Notes under the pieces: generated by a model
What the model was told of the DNA's origin: nothing
Database searches by the model: none
Seen by the model: the letters and a program-made list of their open reading frames with translations, nothing else
Assembly (NCBI RefSeq): GCF_004015185.1
Contig: NZ_CP025746.1
Span: forward strand, 2,497,776-2,561,775
Direction: 5' to 3'
DNA: 64,000 nt
Source: Clostridium manihotivorum
GTDB taxonomy: Bacteria > Bacillota > Clostridia > Clostridiales > Clostridiaceae
Part shown: positions 55,647-63,609 of the stretch, in pieces
How positions within the stretch are numbered: the stretch's first letter is position 1
How the letters are laid out: each line of letters starts with the position of its first letter
Program-made: the position numbers and the translations under genes

Positions 55647-56456
55647 ATGCTAAAAATAGGTGAGTTTGCTGCGCTTACTGGAATTAGTATTAATATGTTA
55701 AGAAATTATAACAAAATAGGTCTGCTAATTCCAGAGCATGTTGACCAAGTTAATAGCTATAGATACTATAGTGAGAGCCAAATAATAATTGCTAATCGTA
55801 TTCAAATACTCAAAGAATTAGGTTTCGTTTTGAAAGAGATTTCAATGATAAACAGTAGTTCTGATGACGACATACGTAAATTGATTAAAGATAAGATCTT
55901 AGAAAAACAGAAGGAAAAAGAACATATTGAAGAACAAATTAATCGTATGGATCAAATTATTAATCACATTGGTAGGTATAGTGAATTTACCTTTTCTGTG
56001 AAAATAACTACTGTTGCGTCGCGGAAAGTTATTAGTCTGCGAGACAATATAAGTAAATTTGAAGATGAAGGGTTACTGTGGAAAAGCTTTGAGCGCAAAT
56101 GTATTGAAAATAATGTGAAAATCTTAAACAACGAATATTCCTATGCCATCACGCATAGTATTGATTTGGCAAAAAATATAATAGATACAGAAGTTTTGCG
56201 TATAGTTAGTGAAGGCACAACAGAAACCAAGGGGTTAAATTATTACGAGTTGCCTCCAATTGAAGTTGCTGTTGTGTCATTTAAGGGAATCTATAGCAGA
56301 ATAAGTGATATCAGCAGCTATGTGCATAAATACATCAAAGATATTGGGTATGAACTAGGTTACGCACCAATACGTAAATATCTTGTGTCTCCCAATAACC
56401 AGTGTGATCCCAAGGATTATATAACAGAATATTACTATCCTCTGAAGAAGATTTGA
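55647..56456 (+). CDS. MerR-family regulator with GyrI-like effector domain
   Basis: 269 residues, ATG behind GAAGGAGAA. Residues 1-70 are the MerR winged helix (KIGEFAALTGISINMLRNYN, then NSYRYYSESQ). A coiled coil follows (about 85-112) and residues 120-269 form a BltR/GyrI-type ligand pocket ending DYITEYYYPLKKI. It should bind a palindrome in a long-spacer promoter and activate on ligand binding. The BtrH-like gene 78 bases downstream is a candidate target. Confidence 0.88.
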   Translation: MLKIGEFAALTGISINMLRNYNKIGLLIPEHVDQVNSYRYYSESQIIIANRIQILKELGFVLKEISMINSSSDDDIRKLIKDKILEKQKEKEHIEEQINRMDQIINHIGRYSEFTFSVKITTVASRKVISLRDNISKFEDEGLLWKSFERKCIENNVKILNNEYSYAITHSIDLAKNIIDTEVLRIVSEGTTETKGLNYYELPPIEVAVVSFKGIYSRISDISSYVHKYIKDIGYELGYAPIRKYLVSPNNQCDPKDYITEYYYPLKKI

Positions 56457-56534
56457 AAAGACTATTGACCCTTGTATCGTACGAGGGTTTATTATATTTG
56501 TGTTGCAACAAGTATAATTTTTAGGAGATGTAAT

Positions 56535-57587
56535 ATGAGAAAAATAATTGATATAGAGCATCATATGGACGATTATGAATGCATGTGGAATGGTATAGAA
56601 GATATATATATGAATAAAACCGGAGAAAGCTTGCCCGATAATTTTTTCTTTACTCTAGCAAGTTTTGGTTCCTTTTGTTATTTAAAAACTAAAAAAGCTG
56701 AGCTTAAGAGGTTGGTGGCTTTAGGAGATGGGCGAACAAAAAAGATGTATGAGTTTTTGTCCCCAATAATAGGGTTTGAATATAAGCATTATGAATACAG
56801 TAATTTTGAAAAAGCTCTAATAAAAGCCAAAGCCGAAATTAATTCTGGATACCCTGTGGTTTTGGGCGCTATAGATATGTTTTATCTTCCGTATTTTGAA
56901 AAGTTGTACCGAAAGGAACATATTCCTTTTCATTACATACTTATGGTTGGGTATGATGATGAAGAGCAAAGTATTTACCTATATGATTGTGGTAGGTTAG
57001 AGCGTCTATCACTTCCTTATACTGAACTACGTAATGCTATGAATTGTAACTATCCTGGCTTAAGCAACCCCAATACACTTTGTACCATTAGAATGGTTGA
57101 AAAATTAGATAAAATCCAAATCGCTAAAGAGGCTATTGCAAGGAAAAAAGAGCTATTCCTAAATCCAACAGCAGGTTTTCTAGGATATAAAGGCTTTGAA
57201 AAGTTTATCAGTGAACTTCCAAGGTGGAAGGATGAGCTTAGTAAAGAAGAGTATGATAAAATATTACTTAACATGGTAGAGTTTTTTGGATCAGTTCCAA
57301 CGATTCCAAATGCTATTAAAGGAATTGATGAGCCTGATTTCATTGAGTTTAAGGGTGGCTTTGATAAAATGAGTGTGATGCTTAGATATTTAGGAGATGA
57401 AACAAAAAATCATTACTGGATAAAGTCATCAGCTCTTTTTGAGGAAGGTGCAGCAGTTATTAAGCAAATTTCTGAGATTATAATCGAATATTTATGTGAT
57501 AAAGAAGATAATACACAATTGCTACCTGAACTGTTCTCTAAAGTTTTAGAGAAAATGATAGAAGGGTACAATGCATTAGACCTTTGA
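56535..57587 (+). CDS. BtrH N-terminal domain (C39-like) protein
   Basis: About 350 residues. ATG 56535 is behind TAGGAGATG, and upstream frame extension has no site. ECMWNGIEDIYMNKTGESLP near the start, then GYPVVLGAIDMFYLPYF and HYILMVGYDDEEQSIYLYDC match the BtrH_N / DUF4872 group. In butirosin synthesis BtrH transfers an acyl chain from a carrier protein to an aminoglycoside. Candidate catalytic Cys (ECMW) and His (FHYIL) are present. No carrier-protein gene lies nearby, so its substrate is open. Confidence 0.78.
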   Translation: MRKIIDIEHHMDDYECMWNGIEDIYMNKTGESLPDNFFFTLASFGSFCYLKTKKAELKRLVALGDGRTKKMYEFLSPIIGFEYKHYEYSNFEKALIKAKAEINSGYPVVLGAIDMFYLPYFEKLYRKEHIPFHYILMVGYDDEEQSIYLYDCGRLERLSLPYTELRNAMNCNYPGLSNPNTLCTIRMVEKLDKIQIAKEAIARKKELFLNPTAGFLGYKGFEKFISELPRWKDELSKEEYDKILLNMVEFFGSVPTIPNAIKGIDEPDFIEFKGGFDKMSVMLRYLGDETKNHYWIKSSALFEEGAAVIKQISEIIIEYLCDKEDNTQLLPELFSKVLEKMIEGYNALDL

Positions 57588-57679
57588 GAGGTCTACTTCT
57601 AGTATAATTAATTATTATTACCAAGTTTAAAGCTAAAGGAAGCAGTAAAAAATTACTTAATAAATCTAAGGTGGGAAAT

Positions 57680-58321
57680 ATGGAAATTGTAAATAATTAT
57701 GATTCTGTAATAATAGTACTACATGAGATATACGGAATTAATGAACATATTAAGACGGTTTGTAAGAAGATTTCTAGCAACGGATATGATGTTATCTGCC
57801 CAAATCTAATTAATCTTCCGCAAGCTTTTAAATACTCTTCTGAGAAAGAAGCATATCAACATTTTATGGATAATATCGGGTTTGATCTCGCAACAAGGCA
57901 AGTTAAAGAAGTGATTATGGAAGCTAAAAAAAAATATAAGAATATATTTTTGTTAGGTTATAGTGTAGGCGCAACAGTTGCATGGTTATGCAGTGAGGAA
58001 GAAAATATGTGTACAGGGATAATAGGATATTATGGTTCACGAATTAGGGATTATATGAATATCACTCCAAAATGTCCAACCCTTCTAATTTTCCCTTCTG
58101 AAGAGATATCCTTTAATGTAGAAGAATTAGTTAATTATTTGAATAAGGATAATATTAGTGCTTATATGTTAAATGGAAAGCATGGCTTTGGTAATCCTTT
58201 TTCTAAAAACTATTGCGAACAGTCATTTAAAGAAGCACAAAAATTGGTTGATAACTTTTTGCAGGGACAGGGGGACGGAGCTTTTGTCCCAGACTATAGT
58301 AAAAAGAGTACTTTAATCTAG
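57680..58321 (+). CDS. Dienelactone hydrolase-family protein with repeat-encoded C-terminus
   Basis: 213 residues. ATG 57680 follows AAGGTGGG. The alpha/beta-hydrolase pattern is VIIVLHEIYGINEHIK, the nucleophile elbow LLGYSVGATV and the late KHGFGNP histidine. The elbow Ser replaces the Cys of classical dienelactone hydrolase. The final residues QGQGDGAFVPDYSKKSTLI are encoded by the family-1 repeat at 58264-58290 and following bases, so the natural end was altered. Confidence 0.8.
   Translation: MEIVNNYDSVIIVLHEIYGINEHIKTVCKKISSNGYDVICPNLINLPQAFKYSSEKEAYQHFMDNIGFDLATRQVKEVIMEAKKKYKNIFLLGYSVGATVAWLCSEEENMCTGIIGYYGSRIRDYMNITPKCPTLLIFPSEEISFNVEELVNYLNKDNISAYMLNGKHGFGNPFSKNYCEQSFKEAQKLVDNFLQGQGDGAFVPDYSKKSTLI
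58264..58290. repeat. Family-1 palindromic repeat at the end of the hydrolase gene
   Basis: GGGACAGGGGGACGGAGC then TTTTGTCCC. It is the consensus form and an uninterrupted IS1182 target. Confidence 0.88.
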
Positions 58322-58426
58322 GCTTGGAAAGCTCACCACAGATTAATGTTTATTTCATAAAATATAAAATAATTATGGCATCCATAGGTATTATAATTAC
58401 TCTGTGTTTTTTTATTGTTAATGAAT

Positions 58427-58614
58427 CAGTTTGGATTTGTTGAAGCAGCTGAATATGGCGTTGTAATGGGGGAATTTATCCGGCCTTTATGGCAATGGAA
58501 CTAAGAGATGGCTACCTAGCTGATGCGCAGGGTGGTAAATACTATTAATCAGACATTTATGAAGACAGGAAAAACCGTGATGCAGTTATAGAGTTTGACC
58601 AAGCCTTTAGATAA
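58427..58614 (+). pseudogene. 3' fragment of a GNAT acetyltransferase gene
   Basis: CAGTTTGGATTTGTTGAAGC through to the final CAAGCCTTTAGATAA matches 55338-55533, with small deletions and an internal TAA. The first two-thirds are absent. It lies 137 bases after a family-1 repeat. Confidence 0.85.
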
Positions 58615-58632
58615 TTTTTGTGGAGGAGTTTT

Positions 58633-59370
58633 ATGAAAAAAGTTAAAGCCATTATATTTGATTTATTTGACACATTGCTTCATGATATTAAGTTCGATTT
58701 TGATTCAGGGTTATCCTATCTACATGAAAATATTTTATCAGAGGGTACTGATAAAGCTGAATTTATAGAGTATGCAGCTACATATTGGAAAGATCTTTAT
58801 GATAAACGAAATGAGGACAATTCAGAAATAGCATTTGAAGATGAAGTCTTAGATTTTAAAAACAAATATGGCTTTAAAGTGAATTATCCGCTAGAGGAAG
58901 TTTTGTTTAATTGTGCACTTGAAATGAATGCTACTGAACTTTTTAATGACACTGTTTCTACATTAGAGCAGCTTAAGTTATTAGATATTCCGGTATATCT
59001 ACTAAGTAACTCCATATTTAAAAAGAATGTAATGAAAAAATTCATTAACCAGTTTGATTTAGAAAAATATTTTGTAAATATATATTTCAGTGCAGATTAT
59101 AACATAAGAAAGCCTCATAAGGACTTTTTTAAAATTGTATTTGATGATATTAAAATGTATGATGCTAGCATCGAAATGGAAGAGGTTTATTTTATTGGAG
59201 ATAACTTTGAAGCTGATGTGTTAGGAGCATATAATTTTGGATTTATGCCAGTTTTTATAAACCGTAAAAAGGATACAGTTATAAATAACAAAAATTTCAT
59301 TGTGATTAAAGCTCTAGAGGAATTATTAGAAGTGATACAGGGGGATGGAGTAAATGTCCCGTCTATATAG
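58633..59370 (+). CDS. HAD-superfamily hydrolase
   Basis: 245 residues. ATG 58633 is behind GGAGG. HAD motif I IFDLFDTLLHD, motif II VYLLSNS, motif III lysine in IRKPHKDFF and motif IV YFIGDNFEADVLGA are all present, with a helical cap between I and II. A small-molecule phosphatase is likely. The last codons (IQGDGVNVPSI) come from a degenerate family-1 repeat at 59334-59360, again replacing the natural end. Confidence 0.87.
   Translation: MKKVKAIIFDLFDTLLHDIKFDFDSGLSYLHENILSEGTDKAEFIEYAATYWKDLYDKRNEDNSEIAFEDEVLDFKNKYGFKVNYPLEEVLFNCALEMNATELFNDTVSTLEQLKLLDIPVYLLSNSIFKKNVMKKFINQFDLEKYFVNIYFSADYNIRKPHKDFFKIVFDDIKMYDASIEMEEVYFIGDNFEADVLGAYNFGFMPVFINRKKDTVINNKNFIVIKALEELLEVIQGDGVNVPSI
59334..59360. 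repeat. Degenerate family-1 repeat at the end of the HAD gene
   Basis: ACAGGGGGATGGAGTAAATG then TCCC, a decayed copy. It is followed by a TATATAGCTTGAAAATGATA stretch resembling the bases after the repeats at 40.2 and 45.85 kb. Confidence 0.7.
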
Positions 59371-59601
59371 CTTGAAAATGATATAAACAAATGTTGAATA
59401 ATCTTGCAGATTCCTAGAACTATATAATTTAGGTGATATAATGATCACAAGCATTAAGTGTTTATTTAAAGAGAATTTCAACCTTCACCTCAATAGGATA
59501 AACGATTTTTAAATTTATTAGGAATTAATGGAAAATATGTATAAAATGTTACCATAGAGGGAGAAAGTTTAAAAAAAATTAAAAAATATGAAAAAAAACT
59601 A

Positions 59602-59630
59602 TTGAAACATGTTTAAAATGATGTTATTAT
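59602..59630 (+). promoter_or_regulatory. Likely sigma-A-type promoter of the mannose PTS operon
   Basis: TTGAAA (59602-59607), a 17-base spacer and TATTAT (59625-59630), giving a leader of nearly 290 bases before the first gene. No -12/-24 (sigma-54) element was seen. Confidence 0.5.
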
Positions 59631-59718
59631 GGAAACGTAGTCAATAGCGGAACATCAAGCGATGGTTACCTGTTAGATTACAATAAAATTTAATATTCGT
59701 AATGTTACTGATTAGATC

Positions 59719-59886
59719 AGGCATGAGCGTAAATAATGAAATTATTTAATATTGGTTAGCTATTTCACATAGTTTAAACAGTTGGACAAGTCATTATATA
59801 TAAATAAGAATTATTTTTATGTATAAACTTTGTGAATAAACTGCAACCTAGTATTATAGATTTTATTTTAGTGCTCATGCCTTTTT
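59719..59886 (+). terminator. Long-range inverted repeat in the PTS leader
   Basis: AGGCATGAGC (59719-59728) and GCTCATGCCT (59872-59881) are exact inverse complements, 143 bases apart. The second is followed by TTTT. It may be a structured leader or attenuator of the PTS operon. The sequence between the arms has no recognised aptamer. Confidence 0.45.
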
Positions 59887-59925
59887 GATTTTGTAACAAA
59901 TATATAACTAGGAGGTATATGTAAA

Positions 59926-60903
59926 ATGGTAGGAATTATTCTTGCTAGTCACGGTGAATTTGCTAAGGGCATATTGCAATCTGGTTCAATGATTTTCGGA
60001 GAACAAGAAAACGTTAAAGCTATTACTTTAATGCCTAGCGAAGGACCTGATGATCTTAAAGCAAAAATGAAAGAAGCAATAGCATCCTTTGACAACCAAG
60101 ATGAGGTTTTATTCTTAGTTGACCTTTGGGGCGGAACACCATTCAATCAAGCAAATGCTCTATTTGAAGAACACAAAGACAAATGGGCAATTGTAGCTGG
60201 TTTAAATCTACCAATGCTTATTGAAGCTTATGGTGCTCGTCTTTCAATGGAGTCTGCACATGAAATCGCAACTTTCATTTTAACATCAGCTAAAGAAGGA
60301 GTTAAGGTTAAGCCTGAAGCATTAGAACCAGCAGATGAAGCTAAAGCTTCTGGAGCTTCTAATCAACAATCAAATGCAGGTAAACCTGGAAAATTCGAAT
60401 ATGTTTTAGCTAGAATTGACTCCCGTTTACTTCATGGACAAGTGGCGACTGCGTGGACAAAAGCTATGAATCCTACAAGAATTATTGTAGTTTCAGATGC
60501 AGTAGCTAAAGATGACCTACGTAAGAACTTAATCACACAAGCGGCTCCTCCAGGGGTTAAAGCTCATGTTGTTCCAGTAGATCACATGATTAAACTTGCA
60601 AAAGATGATCAACACTTTGGTGGGCAACGCGCAATGCTTCTTTTCGAAAATCCACAGGATGTACTTAGAGCTGTAGAAGGCGGAATACCTTTGAAGACAA
60701 TCAATGTTGGTTCAATGGCTCACTCTATAGGTAAAGTACAACCAAGTAAAGTGCTTGCTTTCAATCAAGCAGATATCGATACATTTAATAAGCTTAAAAA
60801 AGCTGGATTAAATTTTGATGTTCGTAAAGTACCAAATGATTCAAAGGGAAATATGGACGAAATACTTAAAAAAGCACAAGATGAATTAGCTAAATTAAAG
60901 TAA
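59926..60903 (+). CDS. manX: Mannose-family PTS EIIAB component
   Basis: 325 residues, ATG behind AGGAGG. Residues 1-125 are EIIA (IILASHGEFAKG, phosphorylated His9). A linker rich in Ala, Gly and Gln (about 130-155) leads to EIIB (LARIDSRLLHGQVATAW, phosphorylated His170). The protein passes phosphate from HPr to the incoming hexose in the cytoplasm. It is the first gene of an EIIAB-EIIC-EIID operon. Specificity for mannose/glucose is likely from the family but not proven. Also called manL in some Firmicutes. Confidence 0.93.
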   Translation: MVGIILASHGEFAKGILQSGSMIFGEQENVKAITLMPSEGPDDLKAKMKEAIASFDNQDEVLFLVDLWGGTPFNQANALFEEHKDKWAIVAGLNLPMLIEAYGARLSMESAHEIATFILTSAKEGVKVKPEALEPADEAKASGASNQQSNAGKPGKFEYVLARIDSRLLHGQVATAWTKAMNPTRIIVVSDAVAKDDLRKNLITQAAPPGVKAHVVPVDHMIKLAKDDQHFGGQRAMLLFENPQDVLRAVEGGIPLKTINVGSMAHSIGKVQPSKVLAFNQADIDTFNKLKKAGLNFDVRKVPNDSKGNMDEILKKAQDELAKLK

Positions 60904-60955
60904 TTTAATTATTTAAGGAATCTAATTTATTTACACAAAGGGAGGTTTAATAATC

Positions 60956-61762
60956 GTGACTTTAAATATAATTCAAATAGTATTAGTCATTATTGTAGCA
61001 TTTCTAGCTGGTGTGGAAGGTATATTGGATGAATTCCAATTCCATCAACCAATAATTGCTTGTACATTAATCGGATTAGTAACTGGTAACTTATTACCAT
61101 GTTTAATCTTAGGTGGTACTCTTCAAATGATCGCCTTAGGTTGGGCAAATATCGGTGCAGCGGTAGCACCTGATGCAGCGTTAGCATCTGTTGCATCTGC
61201 AATTATTTTAGTACTTGGTGGTCAAGGGCAAGCAGGAGTTTCTTCAGCAATCGCTATTGCTGTTCCTCTAGCTGTTGCAGGATTATTATTAACAATTATA
61301 TGTCGTACTATAGCTACAGCGTTTGTACACTTTATGGATGCTGCTGCAAAAGAAGGAAATCTTAGAGCTATTGAAATGTGGCAAATAGCCGCTATATGTT
61401 TACAAGGTGTACGTATCGCAATCCCAGCTGCTTTAATATTAGCAATTGGTGCAGGCCCAATACGTTCATTACTTGACGCTATGCCTACTTGGTTAACAAG
61501 CGGTTTAGCTATCGGTGGTGGAATGGTTGTTGCTGTTGGTTATGCAATGGTAATCAACATGATGGCTACAAAAGAAGTATGGCCATTCTTTGCAATAGGT
61601 TTTGTATTAGCAACAATTTCACAAATTACACTTATTGGATTAGGTGCACTAGGTGTAGCTATAGCTCTTGTTTACTTAGCACTTAGCAAACAAGGTGGTA
61701 TGGGTAAAGCTGGTGGTTCAAATACTGGTGATCCAATAGGCGATATCATCGATAGATACTAA
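60956..61762 (+). CDS. manY: Mannose-family PTS EIIC component
   Basis: 268 residues from GTG 60956 behind GGGAGG. It is a membrane channel subunit with about nine spans. The hallmark GTLQMIALGWANIGAAVAPD is present in the first half. It forms the sugar path together with EIID. It lies 52 bases after EIIAB and 19 bases before EIID. Confidence 0.93.
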   Translation: MTLNIIQIVLVIIVAFLAGVEGILDEFQFHQPIIACTLIGLVTGNLLPCLILGGTLQMIALGWANIGAAVAPDAALASVASAIILVLGGQGQAGVSSAIAIAVPLAVAGLLLTIICRTIATAFVHFMDAAAKEGNLRAIEMWQIAAICLQGVRIAIPAALILAIGAGPIRSLLDAMPTWLTSGLAIGGGMVVAVGYAMVINMMATKEVWPFFAIGFVLATISQITLIGLGALGVAIALVYLALSKQGGMGKAGGSNTGDPIGDIIDRY

Positions 61763-61781
61763 GAAGGGGGAGAGTACGAAA

Positions 61782-62693
61782 ATGTCAAAAGAATTAAAAT
61801 TAACTAAAAGCGATAGAGTTTCTGTTTGGTTCCGTTCATTTTTCCTTCAAGGTTCTTGGAACTATGAAAGAATGCAAAATGGTGGTTGGGCATTTGCAAT
61901 GATCCCAGCGATCAAGAGATTATATAAGACTAAAGAAGATAGAGCAGCTGCATTAGAACGTCACTTAGAGTTCTTTAACACTCACCCATATGTAGCTTCA
62001 CCAGTTATAGGTGTAACTCTAGCTTTAGAAGAAGAACGTGCAAATGGTGCGCCAATAGATGACGTAACTATTCAAGGTGTTAAAATAGGTATGATGGGAC
62101 CTTTAGCAGGTATTGGAGATCCAGTTTTCTGGTTCACAGTTAGACCAATATTAGGAGCATTAGCTGCTTCACTTGCTATGAGTGGTAACATACTTGGACC
62201 AATAATATTCTTCTTTGCATGGAATATTATCCGTATGGCATTTATGTGGTATACACAAGAGTTTGGATTCAAAGCTGGATCACGTATCAGTGAAGATTTA
62301 TCAGGTAGCTTATTACAAGATATTACAAAGGGAGCATCTATCCTTGGTATGTTCATACTAGGATCATTAGTTAACAGATGGGTATCTGTTAAGTTTGCAC
62401 CAGTAGTATCATCTGTTAAGTTAAGTGATGGTGCTTTCATAGATTGGAGCAAACTTCCTGCTGGAGCAGAAGGAATTAAGCAAGCTCTATTACAACAAGG
62501 ATCAGGTATGTCATTAACTGATACTAAAGTTACAACATTACAAAATAACTTAGATTCATTAATCCCAGGTCTTGCTGGATTAGTAATTACACTTATTTGT
62601 ATGTGGTTACTTAAGAAGAAAGTATCTCCAATCATAATAATCCTTGGATTATTCGCAATTGGTATAGTTTTCCACTTAATCGGTTTAATGTAA
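61782..62693 (+). CDS. manZ: Mannose-family PTS EIID component
   Basis: 303 residues, ATG behind GGGGGAG. Typical N-terminal stretch RSFFLQGSWNYERMQNGGWA and the motif GPLAGIGDPVFWFT. C-terminal membrane spans end in the final 25 residues (IIILGLFAIGIVFHLIGLM). EIID is found only in the mannose class. This complex is also the known receptor of class IIa bacteriocins in related bacteria. Confidence 0.95.
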   Translation: MSKELKLTKSDRVSVWFRSFFLQGSWNYERMQNGGWAFAMIPAIKRLYKTKEDRAAALERHLEFFNTHPYVASPVIGVTLALEEERANGAPIDDVTIQGVKIGMMGPLAGIGDPVFWFTVRPILGALAASLAMSGNILGPIIFFFAWNIIRMAFMWYTQEFGFKAGSRISEDLSGSLLQDITKGASILGMFILGSLVNRWVSVKFAPVVSSVKLSDGAFIDWSKLPAGAEGIKQALLQQGSGMSLTDTKVTTLQNNLDSLIPGLAGLVITLICMWLLKKKVSPIIIILGLFAIGIVFHLIGLM

Positions 62694-62705
62694 TATTTAT
62701 TTCTT

Positions 62706-62735
62706 AGCCTAGGCTTTTTAGCCTGGGCTTTTATT
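62706..62735 (+). terminator. Terminator after the EIID gene
   Basis: AGCCTAGGC and GCCTGGGCT arms with a short T-rich loop and TTTTATT. Partial read-through to the DUF956 gene is possible. Confidence 0.8.
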
Positions 62736-62984
62736 AAAATATAAGGCTTATTTAAAGTACTTAAACTATAAGTCTTGCTAACAATAGACTTTGTAAGGCT
62801 TTCTATAGGAGTATAAATTATACTTTGAGCCTTGAATCTTATAAAAAAATAGAACTTATACATTAACTAAATAAACTGGCAAAATATCTGTGATTTTTAA
62901 CGAACTTTTGAATACTTGATAGAAAAATATAAACAATATATAATAACAGTAAATGTGCGTATAAGTAGAAAAGAGGTAGATCTA

Positions 62985-63359
62985 ATGGTTCAATCCCTAA
63001 ATACAAAGGTGGATTTGGTAATTGATGGAACATCCTTTACGGGCTTTTCAGATTATGGTAAGATCATGATCGGAGACAAAGGTTTTGAGTTTTACAATTC
63101 TCGTGATACTCACAAATTTATTCAAATTCCGTGGGAAGAAGTTGACTACGTAATTGCTTCAATTATGTTCAAAGGAAAGTGGATTCCAAGATATGCAATC
63201 CGTACGAAGAAAAATGGTACATATACCTTTGCTTCTAAAGATGCAAAAAAAGTACTTCGTGCCATTAGAAATTATGTTGACCCAAGTCATATGGTTTCTT
63301 CACTAAGCTTTTTTGATGTTATAAAGAGAGCAGTTAAAGCAACTTTTAAAAAGGCTTAA
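62985..63359 (+). CDS. manO: DUF956 (ManO) protein linked to mannose PTS
   Basis: 124 residues. ATG 62985 is preceded by AGAGGTAG. An upstream in-frame start at 62916 has no ribosome site. The sequence VDLVIDGTSFTGFSDYGKIM, then FIQIPWEEVDYVIASIMFKG is characteristic of DUF956, a small GRAM-like domain found next to mannose PTS operons in Firmicutes. It lies downstream of the PTS terminator and its role is unresolved. A family-1 repeat follows six bases after the stop. Confidence 0.9.
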   Translation: MVQSLNTKVDLVIDGTSFTGFSDYGKIMIGDKGFEFYNSRDTHKFIQIPWEEVDYVIASIMFKGKWIPRYAIRTKKNGTYTFASKDAKKVLRAIRNYVDPSHMVSSLSFFDVIKRAVKATFKKA

Positions 63360-63365
63360 TCAACT

Positions 63366-63392
63366 GGGACAGGGGGACGGAGCTTATGTCCC
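63366..63392. repeat. Family-1 palindromic repeat after the DUF956 gene
   Basis: GGGACAGGGGGACGGAGC then TTATGTCCC. It is the consensus form and an empty IS1182 target. Confidence 0.88.
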
Positions 63393-63450
63393 AGCTAGAG
63401 ATTAACGGAGGCAGAGATACGGCATTTTTGTCCTAATAAATTTTCTCTAT

Positions 63451-63498
63451 AAAAAGCAGGCTAAACCTAGCAATATACTAGGCTTAGCCTGCTTTTTA
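63451..63498. terminator. Strong bidirectional terminator
   Basis: AAAAAGCAGGCTAA-CCTAG and CTAGG-TTAGCCTGCTTTTT arms with a 7-base loop, between convergent genes. Confidence 0.88.
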
Positions 63499-63609
63499 TA
63501 TTTATAATTTCTAAAGATAGAGAAATCATAATTAGATTGTCTCAATATGAAAATTATAATAGACTTTAGTAAATTAATCATTACTCTAAACACAGTAGAT
63601 CTTACAAAA

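Noticed and set aside
33195..59400. Integron-like gene cassette array
   Set aside because: No integron integrase, no attC-like sites with conserved RYYYAAC/GTTRRRY ends, and genes are spaced with their own promoters and terminators.
59371..59925. Sigma-54 (LevR/ManR-type) promoter for the mannose PTS
   Set aside because: No TGGCAC-N5-TTGC-like -12/-24 element was found and no LevR-type activator is encoded in the window.
62072..62863. Long minus-strand frame opposite the EIID gene
   Set aside because: It is antisense to a clearly conserved EIID gene, has no recognisable domain or start signal, and reflects codon bias.
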